The position numbers were made by a program, and so were the translations under genes. Positions 1 through 11,835 of a DNA stretch of 64,000 bases are shown one piece after another. This DNA is from Rhipicephalus microplus. Its lineage: Eukaryota > Arthropoda > Arachnida > Ixodida > Ixodidae. The stretch is taken from assembly GCF_043290135.1 (NCBI RefSeq), contig NW_027464602.1, forward strand, positions 1,550,001 through 1,614,000, in the 5' to 3' direction. How positions within the stretch are numbered: the first letter of the stretch is position 1; each line of letters begins with the position of its first letter. The notes under the pieces were generated by a model, which ran no database searches, was not told where the DNA came from, and saw only the letters and a program-made list of their open reading frames with translations.

Positions 1-148
1 ACCACTCCCGGGAAGGCTCAAAACTCCAACCTTTCGGTTAACAGCCGATTGCGTTAGCCCATTTCGCCACGGGGACAGTCGTGCTCCACTCTCACCACCG
101 TCAGACCATTTCTTCAGAGCTATCAGTGCAAAGAAAAAAGCAACACAC

Positions 149-222
149 CACTCCCGGGAGGGCTCGAACCTCCAACCTTTCGGTTAACAGCCGATCGCGT
201 AAGCCAATTGCGCCACGAAGAC
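149..222 (-). tRNA. tRNA-Asn(GUU)-like unit, type II
   Basis: Representative type II unit. The T stem GGAGG/CCTCC is fully paired, the T loop TTCGAGC and B box are intact, and the anticodon loop is CTGTTAA. The acceptor stem is weak: GTCTTCG against CGGGAGT gives three or four wobbles and a C:A mismatch. The anticodon stem has A:A at 27:43. A T6 run follows the 3' end. Transcription is possible; function as an acceptor tRNA is doubtful. Confidence 0.5.
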
Positions 223-2645
223 AGTCCTGCTCCACTCTCACCACCGTCAAAACATTTATTCAGAGCTATCACCCCAAAGAAAAAAAGCGCCGCACCACCA
301 CCGGGAGGGCTCGAAACTCCAACCTTTCGGTTAACAGCCGATCGCGCAAGCCCATTGCGCCACGGAGACAGTCCTGCTCCACTCTCACCACCATCCGAAC
401 ATATCTTCAAAGCTATCAGCGCAAAGAAAAAAGCAACACACCACTCCCGGGAGGGCTCGAAACTCGAACCTTTCGGTTAACAGCCGATCGCGCTAGCCCT
501 TTGCGCCACGGAGACAGTCTTGCTCCGCTCTCACCACCATCAGAACATATCTTCAAAGCTATCAGCCCAAAGAAAAAAAAGCGCCGCACCACCACCGGGT
601 TGGCTCGAAACTCCAACCTTTCGGTTAACAGCCGATCGCGCTAGCCAATTGCGCCATGGAGACAGTCCTGCTCCACTCTCACCACCATCAGTACATATCT
701 TAAAAGCTATTACCACAAAGGAAAAAAGCAACACACCACTCCCGGGAGGGCTCGAAACTCCAACCTTTCGGTTAACAGCCGATCGCGCAAGCCAATTGCG
801 CCACGGAGACAGTCCTGCTCCACTCTCACCACCATCAGAACATATCTTCAAAGCTATCAGCGCAAAGAAAAAAGCAACACACCACTCCCGGGAGGGCTTG
901 AAACTCCAACCTTTCGGTTAACAGCCGATCGCGGTAACCCATTGCGCCACGGGGACAGTCTTGCTCCACTCTCACCACCATCAGAACATATCTTCAAAGC
1001 TATCAGTGCAAAAAAAAAGCGCCGCACCACCACCGTGTGGGCTCGAACCTCCAACCTTTCGGTTAACAGCCGATTGCGCAAGCCAATTGCGCCACGGAGA
1101 CAGTCCTGCTCCACTCTCACCACCGTCAAAACATTTATTCAGAGCTATCACCCCAAAGAAAAAAAAGCGCCGCACCACCACCGGGGGGGGCTCGAAACTC
1201 CAACTTTTCGGTTAACAGCCGATCGCGCTAGCCCATTGCGCACGGAGACAGTATTGCTTCACTCTCACCACCATCAGAACATATCTTCAAAGCTATCAGC
1301 GCAAAGAAAAAAGCAACACACCACTCCCGGGAGGGCTTGAAACTCCAACCTTTCGGTTAACAGCCGATCGCGGTAGCCCATTGCGCCACGGGGACAGTCT
1401 TGCTCCACTCTCACCACCATCAGAACATATCTTCAAAGCTATCAGAACAAAGAAAAAAAAGCGCCGCACCACCAACGGGTGGGCTCGAACCTCCAAACTT
1501 TCGGTTAACAGCCAATCGCGCTAGCCAATTGCGCCACGGAGACAGTCCTGCTCCACTCTCACCACCATCAGAACATATCTTCAAAGCTATCAGCGCAAAG
1601 AAAAAAGCAACACACCACTCCCGGGAGGTCTCGAAACTTGAACCTTTCAGTTAACAGCCGATCGCGCTAGCCCTTTGCGCCACGGAGACAGTCTTGCTTC
1701 GCTCTCACCACCATCAGAACATATATTCAAAGCTATCAGCGCAAAAAAAAAAGCAACACACCACTCCGGGGCGGGCTCGAAACTCCAACCTTTCGGTTAA
1801 TAGCCGATCGGGCTAGCCCATTGCGCCACGGAGACAAACTTGCTCCCTTCTCACCTCCATCAGAACATATCTTCAAAGCTATCAGCCCAAAGAAAAAAAA
1901 GCGCCGCACCACCATCGGGTGGGCTCGAACCTCCAACCTTTCGGTTAACAGCCGACCGCACTAGCCGATTGCGCCACGGAGACAGTCGCGCTCCACTCTT
2001 ACCACCATCGGAACATATCTTCAAAGCTATCAGCACAAAGAAAAAAGCAACACACCACTCACGGGAGGGCTCGAACCTCCAACTTTTCGGTTAACAGCCA
2101 ATCGCGCTGGCCAATTGCGCCACGGAGACAGTCCTGCTCCACTCTCACCACCATTAGAACATATCTTTCAAGCTATCAGCCCAAAGAAAAAAAAAGCGCC
2201 GCACCACCACCAGGTGGGCTCGAACCTCCAAACTTTCGGTTAACGGCCGATCGCACTAGCCAATTGCGCAACGGAGACAATCGTGCTCCACGCTCACCAC
2301 CATCAGAAAATATCTTCAAAGCTATCAGCGCAAAGAAAAAAGCAACACACCCCACCCGGGAGGGCTCGAACATCCATCTTTTTGGTTAACAGCCGATCGC
2401 GCTAGCCAATGGCGCCACGGGGACAGTCCTGCTCCACTCTCACCACCGTCAGAACATTTCTTCAGAGCTATGAGCCCAAAGAAAAAAGCGCCGCACCACC
2501 ACCGGGTGGGCTCGAACCTCCAACCTTTCGGTTAACAGCCGATCGCGCTAGCCAATTGCGCCAAAGAGACAGTCGTGCTCCACTCTCACCAGTGTCAGAC
2601 CATTTCTTCAGAGCTATCGCCCCAAAGAAAGAAAAAGCGCCGCAC

Positions 2646-2719
2646 CGCCACCGGGAGGGCTCGAACCTCCAACCTTTCGGTTAACAGCCGATCGCGCTAG
2701 CCAATTGCGCCACGGACAC
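2646..2719 (-). tRNA. tRNA-Asn(GUU)-like unit, mutated acceptor
   Basis: T stem GGAGG/CCTCC, D stem GCGC/GCGC and B box are intact, and the anticodon is GUU. The 5' acceptor strand is GTGTCCG instead of GTCTCCG, so pair 3:70 is G:G. Pair 4:69 is T:T, as in most type I ends. A T5 run lies downstream. It is otherwise the same as the better unit at 7646-7719. Confidence 0.5.
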
Positions 2720-3970
2720 AGTCCTGCTCCACTCTCACCACCGTCAGAACATTTCTTCAGAGCTATCAGCCCAAAGAAAAAAAAGCGCCGCACCACCACC
2801 GGGTGGGCTCGAAACTCCAACCTTTCGGTTAACAGCCGATCGCGCTAGCCAATTGCGCCATGGAGACAGTCCTGCTCCACTCTCACCACCATCAGAACAT
2901 AACTTGAAAGCTATTACCACAAAGAAAAAAGCAACACACCACTCCCGGGAGGGCTCGAAACTCCAACCTTTCGGTTAACAGCCGATCGCGCTAGCCCATT
3001 GCGCCACGGAGACAGTCTTGCTCCCTTCTCACCACCATCAGAACATATCTTCAAAGCTATCAGCCCAAAGAAAAAAAAGCGCCGCACCACCACCGGGTGG
3101 GCTCGAACCTCCAACCTTTCGGTTAACAGCTGATCACGCAAGCCAATTGCGCCACGGAGACAGTCCTGCTCCACTCTCACCACTATCAGAACATATCTTC
3201 AAAGCTATCAGTGCAAAGAAAAAAAAGCGCCGCACCACCACCGGGTGGTGCTCGAACCTCCAACATTTCGGTTAACAGCCGATCGCGCAAGCCAATTGCG
3301 CCACGAAGACAGTCATGCTCCACTCTCACCACCATCAGAACATATCTTCAAAGCTATCAGTGCAAAGAAAAAAGCAACACACCACTCCCGGGAGGGTTCG
3401 AAACTCCAACCTTTCGGTTAACAGCCAATCGCGCTAGCCAATTGCGCCACGGAGACAGTCCTGCTCCACTCTCACCACCATCAGAACATATCATCAAAGC
3501 TATCACCACAAAGAAAAAAAAGCGCCGCACTACCATCGGGTGGGCTCGAAACTCCAACCTTTCGGTTAACAGCCTATCGCGCTAGCCAATTGCGCCATGG
3601 AGACAGTCGTGCTCCATCTCACCACCATCAGAACATATCTTCAAAGCTATTACCACAAAGAAAAAAGCAACACACCACTCCTGGGAGGGCTCGAACCTCT
3701 AACCTTTCGGTTAACAGCCGATTGCGCAAGCCAATTGCGCCACGGAGACAGTCCTGCTCCACTCTCACCACCATCAGAACATATCTTCAAAGCTATCAGT
3801 GCAAAGAAAAAAGCAACACACCACTCCCGGGAGGGCTCGAAACTCCAACCTTTCGGTTAACAGCCGATCGCGCTAGCCCTTTCCGCCACGGGGACAGTCG
3901 TGCTCCACTCTCACCACCGTCAGACCATTTCTTCAGAGCTATCGCCCCAAAGAAAGAAAAAGCGCCGCAC

Positions 3971-4044
3971 CACCACCGGGTGGGCTCGAACCTCCAACCT
4001 TTCGGTTAACAGCCGATCGCGCTAGCCAATTGCGCCACGGAGAC
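3971..4044 (-). tRNA. tRNA-Asn(GUU)-like unit, type I consensus
   Basis: Typical type I unit. The acceptor GTCTCCG/CGGTGGT pairs at six of seven positions including two G:T wobbles, with T:T at 4:69. The D stem is perfect, the anticodon is GUU, and the B box GGTTCGAGCCC is intact. The T stem GGAGG/CCACC has A:A at 51:63 and the anticodon stem A:A at 27:43. A T5 run is nine bases past the 3' end (3957-3961 on the plus strand). Confidence 0.55.
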
Positions 4045-4984
4045 AGTCCTGCTCCACTCTCAACACCATCAGAACATATCTTCAAAGCTATCAGTGCAAA
4101 GAAAAAAGCAACACACCACTCCCGGGATGGCTCGAAACTCCAACCTTTCGGTTAACAGCCGATCGCGCTAACCCATTGCGCCACGGGGACAGTCTTGCTC
4201 CACTCTCACCACCATCAGAACATATCTTCAAAGCTATCAGCGCAAAGAAAAAAAAGCGCCGCACCACCACCGGGTGGGCTCGTACCTCCAACCTTTCGGT
4301 TAACAGCCGATCGCGCTAGCCAATTGCGCCAGGGAGACAGTCCCGCTCCACTCTCACCGCCATCAGAACATATCTTCAAAGCTATCAGCCCAAAGAAAAA
4401 AAAGCACCGCACCACCACCGGGTGGGCTCGAACCTTCAACCTTTCGTTTAACAGCCAATCGCGCTAGCCAATTGCGCCAAGGAGACAGTCCTGCTCCACT
4501 CTCACCACCATCAGAACATATCTTCAAAGCTATCAGCACAAAGAAAAAAAAGCGCCGCACCACCACAGGGTGGGCTCGAAACTCCAACCTTTTGGTTAAC
4601 AGCCGATCGCGCAAGCCAATTGCACCACGGAGACAGTCCTGCTCCACTCTCACCACCGTCAAAACATTTATTCAGAGCTATCACCCCAAAGAAAAAAAGC
4701 GCCGCACCACCACCGGGAGGGCTAGAAACTCCAACCTTTCGGTTAACAGCCGATCGCGCTAGCCCATTGCGCCACGGAGACAGTCCTGCTCCACTCTCAC
4801 CACCATCAGAACATATCTTCAAAGCTATCAGCGCAAAGAAAAAAGCAACACACCACTCCCGGGAGGGCTCGAAACTCGAACCTTTCGGTTAACAGCCGAT
4901 CGCGCTAGCCCTTTGCGCCACGGAGACAGTCTTGCTCCGCTCTCACCACCATCAGAACATATCTTCAAAGCTATCAGCCCAAAG

Positions 4985-4992
4985 AAAAAAAA
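4985..4992 (-). terminator. T8 run, Pol III-type terminator of the 5002-5075 unit
   Basis: Eight consecutive T on the minus strand begin nine bases after the tRNA-like 3' end. Runs of four or more T terminate RNA polymerase III in eukaryotes. A T-run of 5-9 occupies this place in nearly every monomer of the array (T6 in type II, mostly T7-T8 in type I). Confidence 0.6.
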
Positions 4993-5001
4993 GCGCCGCA
5001 C

Positions 5002-5075
5002 CACCACCGGGTGGGCTCGAACCTCCAACCTTTCGGTTAACAGCCGATCGCACTAGCCAATTGCGCCACGGAGAC
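5002..5075 (-). tRNA. tRNA-Asn(GUU)-like unit, type I
   Basis: Same design as the type I consensus, with one G:T pair in the D stem (GCGC/GTGC). A box and B box are intact and the anticodon is GUU. It is followed nine bases later by a clean T8 run, which makes it a good example of the complete Pol III layout. Confidence 0.55.
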
Positions 5076-5147
5076 AGTCGCGCTCCACTCTTACCACCAT
5101 CGGAACATATCTTCAAAGCTATCAGCACAAAGAAAAAAGCAACACAC

Positions 5148-5221
5148 CACTCCCGGGAGGGCTCGAACCTCCAACTTTTCGGTTAACAGCCAATCGCGCT
5201 GGCCAATTGCGCCACGGAGAC
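5148..5221 (-). tRNA. tRNA-Asn(GUU)-like unit, type II with CTGG D loop
   Basis: Type II unit with an intact B box, a paired T stem and anticodon GUU. The anticodon stem strand ATTGG pairs with CCGAA through one T:G wobble and keeps the A:A at 27:43. The D loop reads AATTGGCCA instead of AATTGGCTA. A T6 run at 5133-5138 follows the 3' end by nine bases. Related copies recur in several blocks. Confidence 0.48.
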
Positions 5222-7656
5222 AGTGCTGCTCCACTCTCACCACCATTAGAACATATCTTTCAAGCTATCAGCCCAAAGAAAAAAAGCGCCGCACCACCAC
5301 CAGGTGGGCTCGAACCTCCAAACTTTCGGTTAACGGCCGATCGCACTAGCCAATTGCGCAACGGAGACAATCGTGCTCCACTCTCACCACCATCAGAACA
5401 TATCTTCAAAGCTATCAGTGCAAAGAAAAAAGCAACACACCACTCCCGGGAGGGTTCGAAACTCCAACCTTTCGGTTAACAGCCAATCGCGCTAGCCAAT
5501 TGCGCCACGGAGACAGTCCTGCTCCACTCTCACCACCATCAGAACATATCATCAAACCTATCACCACAAAGAAAAAAAAGCGCCGCACTACCATCGGGTG
5601 GGCTCGAAACTCCAACCTTTCGGTTAACAGCCTATCGCGCTAGCCAATTGCGCCATGGAGACAGTCGTGCTCCATCTCACCACCATCAGAACATATCTTC
5701 AAAGCTATTACCACAAAGAAAAAAGCAACACACCACTCCTGGGAGGGCTCGAACCTCTAACCTTTCGGTTAACAGCCGATTGCGCAAGCCAATTGCGCCA
5801 CGGAGACAGTCCTGCTCCACTCTCACCACCATCAGAACATATCTTCAAAGCTATCAGTGCAAAGAAAAAAGCAACACACCACTCCCGGGAGGGCTCGAAA
5901 CTCCAACATTTCGGTTAACAGCCGATCGCGCTAGCCCTTTCCGCCACGGGGACAGTCGTGCTCCACTCTCACCACCGTCAGACCATTTCTTCAGAGCTAT
6001 CGCCCCAAAGAAAGAAAAAGCGCCGCACCACCACCGGGTGGGCTCGAACCTCCAACCTTTCGGTTAACAGCCGATCGCGCTAGCCAATTGCGCCACGGAG
6101 ACAGTCCTGCTCCACTCTCAACACCATCAGAACATATCTTCAAAGCTATCAGTGCAAAGAAAAAAGCAACACACCACTCCCGGGATGGCTCGAAACTCCA
6201 ACCTTTCGGTTAACAGCCGATCGCGCTAACCCATTGCGCCACGGGGACAGTCTTGCTCCACTCTCACCACCATCAGAACATATCTTCAAAGCTATCAGCG
6301 CAAAGAAAAAAAAGCGCCGCACCACCACCGGGTGGGCTCGTACCTCCAACCTTTCGGTTAACAGCCGATCGCGCTAGCCAATTGCGCCAGGGAGACAGTC
6401 CTGCTCCACTCTCACCGCCATCAGAACATATCTTCAAAGCTATCAGCCCAAAGAAAAAAAAGCACCGCACCACCACCGGGTGGGCTCGAACCTCCAACCT
6501 TTCGTTTAACAGCCAATCGCGCTAGCCAATTGCGCCAAGGAGACAGTCCTGCTCCACTCTCACCACCATCAGAACATATCTTCAAAGCTATCAGCACAAA
6601 GAAAAAAAAGCGCCGCACCACCACAGGGTCGGCTCGAAACTCCAACCTTTTGGTTAACAGCCGATCGCGCAAGCCAATTGCGCCACGGAGACAGTCCTGC
6701 TCCACTCTCACCACCGTCAAAACATTTATTCAGAGCTATCACCCCAAAGAAAAAAAGCGCCGCACCACCACCGGGTGGGCTCGAAACTCCAACCTTTCGG
6801 TTAACAGCCGATCGCGCTAGCCAATTGCGCCATGGAGACAGTCCTGCTCCACTCTCACCACCATCAGTACATATCTTAAAAGCTATTACCACAAAGAAAA
6901 AAAGCAACACACCACTCCCGGGAGGGCTCGAAACTCCAACCTTTCGGTTAACAGCCGATCGCGCAAGCCAATTGCGCCACGGAGACAGTCCTGCTCCACT
7001 CTCACCACCATCAGAACATATCTTCAAAGCTATCAGCGCAAAGAAAAAAGCAACACACCACTCCCGGGAGGGCTTGAAACTCCAACCTTTCGGTTAACAG
7101 CCGATCGCGGTAGCCCATTGCGCCACGGAGACAAACTTGCTCCCTTCTCACCTCCATCAGAACATATCTTCAAAGCTATCAGCCCAAAGAAAAATGCGCC
7201 GCACCACCACCGGGTGGGCTCGAACCTCCAACCTTTCGGTTAACAGCCGATCGCACTAGCCAATTGCGCCACGGAGACAGTCGCGCTCCACTCTTACCAC
7301 CATCGGAACATATCTTCAAAGCTATCAGCACAAAGAAAAAAGCAACACACCACTCCCGGGAGGGCTCGAACCTCCAACTTTTCGGTTAACAGCCAATCGC
7401 GCTGGCCAATTGCGCCACGGAGACAGTCCTGCTCCACTCTCACCACCGTCAGAACATTTCTTCAGAGCTATGAGCCCAAAGAAAAAAGCGCCGCAACACC
7501 ACCGGGTGGGCTCGAACCTCCAACCTTTCAGTTAACAGCCGATCGCGCTAGCCAATTGCGCCACAGAGACAGTCGTGCTCCACTCTCACCACCGTCAGAC
7601 CATTTCTTCAGAGCTATCGCCCCAAAGAAAGAAAAAGTGCCGCACCGCCACCGGGA

Positions 7657-7667
7657 GGGCTCGAACC
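7657..7667 (-). promoter_or_regulatory. B box of the 7646-7719 unit
   Basis: GGTTCGAGCCC on the minus strand matches the B-box consensus bound by TFIIIC. In many other monomers the second G is T (GTTTCGAGCCC), which breaks one of the most conserved B-box positions and the 53:61 pair. Confidence 0.65.
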
Positions 7668-7700
7668 TCCAACCTTTCGGTTAACAGCCGATCGCGCTAG

Positions 7701-7712
7701 CCAATTGCGCCA
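7701..7712 (-). promoter_or_regulatory. A box of the 7646-7719 unit
   Basis: TGGCGCAATTGG on the minus strand occupies tRNA positions 8-19 and fits the internal A box of Pol III type 2 promoters. The same twelve bases are present in most monomers of the array. Confidence 0.6.
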
Positions 7713-10700
7713 CGGAGACAGTCCTGCTCCACTCTCACCACCGTCAGAACATTTCTTCAGAGCTCCCAGCCCAAAGAAAAAAAAGCGCCGCACCACCACC
7801 GGGTGGGCTCGAAACTCCAACCTTTCGGTTAACAGCCGATCGCGCTAGCCAATTGCGCCATGGAGACAGTCCTGCTCCACTCTCACCACCATCAGAACAT
7901 AACTTGAAAGCTATTACCACAAAGAAAAAAGCAACACACCACTCCCGGGAGGGCTCGAAACTCCAACCTTTCGGTTAACAGCCGATCGCGCTAGCCCATT
8001 GCGCCACGGAGACAGTCTTGCTCCCTTCTCACCACCATCAGAACATATCTTCAAAGCTATCAGCCCAAAGAAAAAAAAGCGCCGCACCACCACCGGGTGG
8101 GCTCGAACCTCCAACCTTTCGGTTAACAGCTGATCACGCAAGCCAATTGCGCCACGGAGACAGTCCTGCTCCACTCTCACCACTATCAGAACAAATCTTC
8201 AAAGCTATCAGTGCAAAGAAAAAAAGCGCCGCACCACCACCGGGTGGTGTTCGAACCTCCAACCTTTCGGTTAACAGCCGATCGCGCAAGCCAATTGCGC
8301 CACGAAGACAGTCATGCTCCACTCTCACCACCATCAGAACATATCTTCAAAGCTATCAGTGCAAAGAAAAAAGCAACACACCACTCCCGGGAGGGTTCGA
8401 AACTCCAACCTTTCGGTTAACAGCCAATCGCGCTAGCCAATTGCGCCACGGAGGCAGTCCTGCTCCACTCTCACCACCATCAGAACATATCATCAAAGCT
8501 ATCACCACAAAGAAAAAAAAGCGCCGCACTACCATCGGGTGGGCTCGAAACTCCAACCTTTCGGTTAACAGCCGATCGCGCTAGCCAATTGCGCCACGGA
8601 GACAGTCCTGCTCCACTCTCAACACCATCAGAACATATCTTCAGAGCTATCAGTGCAAAGAAAAAAGCAACACACCACTCCCGGGATGGCTCGAAACTCC
8701 AACCTTTCGGTTAACAGCCGATCGCGCTAACCCATTGCGCCACGGGGACAGTCTTGCTCCACTCTCACCACCATCAGAACATATCTTCAAAGCTATCAGC
8801 GCAAAGAAAAAAAAGCGCCGCACCACCACCGGGTGGGCTCGTACCTCCAACCTTTCGGTTAACAGCCGATCGCGCTAGCCAATTGCGCCAGGGAGACAGT
8901 CGTGCTCCACTGTCACCGCCATCAGAACATATCTTCAAAGCTATCAGCCCAAAGAAAAAAAAGCACCGCACCACCACCGGGTGGGCTCGAACCTCCAACC
9001 TTTCGTTTAACAGCCAATCGCGCTAGCCAATTGCGCCAAGGAGACAGTCCTGCTCCACTCTCACCACCATCAGAACATATCTTCAAAGCTATCAGCACAA
9101 AGAAAAAAAAGCGCCGCACCACCACAGGGTGGGCTCGAAACTCCAACATTTTGGTTAACAGCCGATCGCGCAAGCCAATTGCGCCACGGAGACAGTCCTG
9201 CTCCACTCTCACCACCGTCAAAACATTTATTCAGATCTATCACCCCAAAGAAAAAAAGCGCCGCACCACCACCGGGAGGGCTCGAAACTCCAACCTTTCG
9301 GTTAACAGCCGATCGCGCTAGCCCATTGCGCCACGGAGACAGTCCTGCTCCACTCTCACCACCATCAGAACATATCTTCAAAGCTATCAGCGCAAAGAAA
9401 AAAGCAACACACCACTCCCGGGAGGGCTCGAAACTCGAACCTTTCGGTTAACAGCCGATCGCGCTAGCCCTTTGCGCCACGGAGACAGTCTTGCTCCGCT
9501 CTCACCACCATCAGAACATATCTTCAAAGCTATCAGCCCAAAGAAAAAAAAGCGCCGCACCACCACCGGGTGGGCTCGAAACTCCAACCTTTCGGTTAAC
9601 AGCCGATCGCGCTAGCCAATTGCGCCATGGAGACAGTCCTGCTCCACTCTCACCACCATCAGTACATATCTTGAAAGCTATTACCACAAAGAAAAAAAGC
9701 AACACACCACTCCCGGGAGGGCTCGAAACTCCAACCTTTCGGTTAACAGCCGATCGCGCAAGCCAATTGCGCCACAGAGACAGTCCTGCTCCACTCTCAC
9801 CACCATCAGAACATATCTTCAAAGCTATCAGCGCAAAGAAAAAAGCAACACACCACTCCCGGGAGGGCTTGAAACTCCAACCTTTCGGTTAACAGCCGAT
9901 CGCGGTAGCCCATTGCGCCACGGGGACAGTCTTGCTCCACTCTCACCACCATCAGAACATATCTTCAAAGCTATCAGTGCAAAGAAAAAAAAGCGCCGCA
10001 CCACCACCGGGTGGGCTCGAACCTCCAACCTTTCGGTTAACAGCCGATTGCGCAAGCCAATTGCGCCATGGAGACAGTCCTGCTCCACTCTCACCACCGT
10101 CAAAACATTTATTCAGAGCTATCACCCCAAAGAAAAAAAAGCGCCGCACCACCACCGGGAGGGCTCGAAACTCCAACTTTTCGGTTAACAGCCGATCGCG
10201 CTAGCCCATTGCGCACGGAGACAGTCTTGCTTCACTCTCACCACCATCAGAACATATCTTCAAAGCTATCAGCGCAAAGAAAAAAGCAACACACCACTCC
10301 CGGGGGGGCTTGAAACTCCAACATTTCGGTTAACAGGCGATCGCGGTAGCCCATTGCGCCACGGGGACAGTCTTGCTCCACTCTCACCACCATCAGAACA
10401 TATCTTCAAAGCTATCAGAACAAAGAAAAAAAAGCGCCGCACCACCAACGGGTGGGCTCGAACCTCCAAACTTTCGGTTAACAGCCAATCGCGCTAGCCA
10501 ATTGCGCCACGGAGACAGTCCTGCTCCACTCTCACCACCATCAGAACATATCTTCAAAGCTATCAGCGCAAAGAAAAAAGCAACACACCACTCCCGGGAG
10601 GTCTCGAAACTCGAACCTTTCGGTTAACAGCCGATCGCGCTAGCCCTTTGCGCCACGGAGACAGTCTTGCTTCGCTCTCACCACCATCAGAACATATATT

Positions 10701-11761
10701 CAAAGCTATCAGCGCAAAGAAAAAAGCAACACACCACTCCCGGGCGGGCTCGAAACTCCAACCTTTCGGTTAACAGCCGATCGGGCTAGCCCATTGCGCC
10801 ACGGAGACAAACTTGCTCCCTTCTCACCTCCATCAGAACATACCTTCAAAGCTATCAGCCCAAAGAAAAAAAAGCGCCGCACCACCACCTGGTGGGCTCG
10901 AACCTCCAACCTTTCGGTTAACAGCCGATCGCACTAGCCAATTGCGCCACGGAGACAGTCGCGCTCCACTCTTACCACCATCGGAACATATCTTCAAAGC
11001 TATCAGCACAAAGAAAAAAGCAACACACCACTCCCAGGAGGGCTCGAACCTCCAAACTTTCGGTTAACGGCCGATCGCGCAAGCCAATTGCGCCACGGAG
11101 ACAGTCCTGCTCCACTCTCACCACCATCAGAACATATCTTCAAAGCTATCAGCGCAAAGAAAAAAGCAACACACCACTCCCGGGAGGGCTTGAAACTCCA
11201 ACCTTTCGGTTAACAGCCGATCGCGGTAGCCCATTGCGCCACGGAGACAAACTTGCTCCCTTCTCACCTCCATCAGAACATATCTTCAAAGCTATCAGCC
11301 CAAAGAAAAATGCGCCGCACCACCACCGGGTGGGCTCGAACCTCCAACCTTTCGGTTAACAGCCGATCGCACTAGCCAATTGCGCCACGGAGACAGTCGC
11401 GCTCCACTCTTACCACCATCGGAACATATCTTCAAAGCTATCAGCACAAAGAAAAAAGCAACACACCACTCCCGGGAGGGCTCGAACCTCCAACTTTTCG
11501 GTTAACAGCCAATCGCGCTGGCCAATTGCGCCACGGAGACAGTCCTGCTCCACTCTCACCACCGTCAGAACATTTCTTCAGAGCTATGAGCCCAAAGAAA
11601 AAAGCGCCGCAACACCACCGGGTGGGCTCGAACCTCCAACCTTTCAGTTAACAGCCGATCGCGCTAGCCAATTGCGCCACAGAGACAGTCGTGCTCCACT
11701 CTCACCACCGTCAGACCATTTCTTCAGAGCTATCGCCCCAAAGAAAGAAAAAGCGCCGCAC

Positions 11762-11835
11762 CGCCACCGGGAGGGCTCGAACCTCCAACCTTTCGGTTAA
11801 CAGCCGATCGCGCTAGCCAATTGCGCCACGGAGAC
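11762..11835 (-). tRNA. tRNA-Asn(GUU), among the best preserved units
   Basis: This is the counterpart of the 7646-7719 unit in the second 4,116-bp block. The tRNA body is identical: six of seven acceptor pairs, perfect D and T stems, GUU anticodon, and A:A at 27:43. The two copies differ in the 3' flank (GCGCCGC against GTGCCGC). Confidence 0.65.

Larger units (their letters stand above)
3357..6770. repeat. Higher-order repeat, 2,058 bp (14 monomers), one full and one partial copy
   Basis: Sequence from 3357 recurs at an offset of exactly 2,058 bp from 5415, with only scattered single-base changes, until about 6720-6770. There the second copy switches to a different monomer order. The offset is 14 x 147. 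Marker monomers are the one lacking three bases in its spacer (near 3612 and 5670) and the one with a TTG-rich T arm. Boundaries are approximate because they were found by eye. Confidence 0.8.
7646..7719 (-). tRNA. tRNA-Asn(GUU), among the best preserved units
   Basis: This is one of the two units I judge most tRNA-like. The acceptor GTCTCCG/CGGTGGC pairs at six of seven positions (only 4:69 is T:T), with G1:C72 restored. The D stem is perfect, and the T stem GGAGG/CCTCC is perfect with T loop TTCGAGC. The anticodon loop is CTGTTAA and the discriminator is G. The one other flaw is A:A at 27:43. A T5 run follows. It could be a functional or recently functional Asn tRNA; a covariance-model score would decide. 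Confidence 0.65.
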
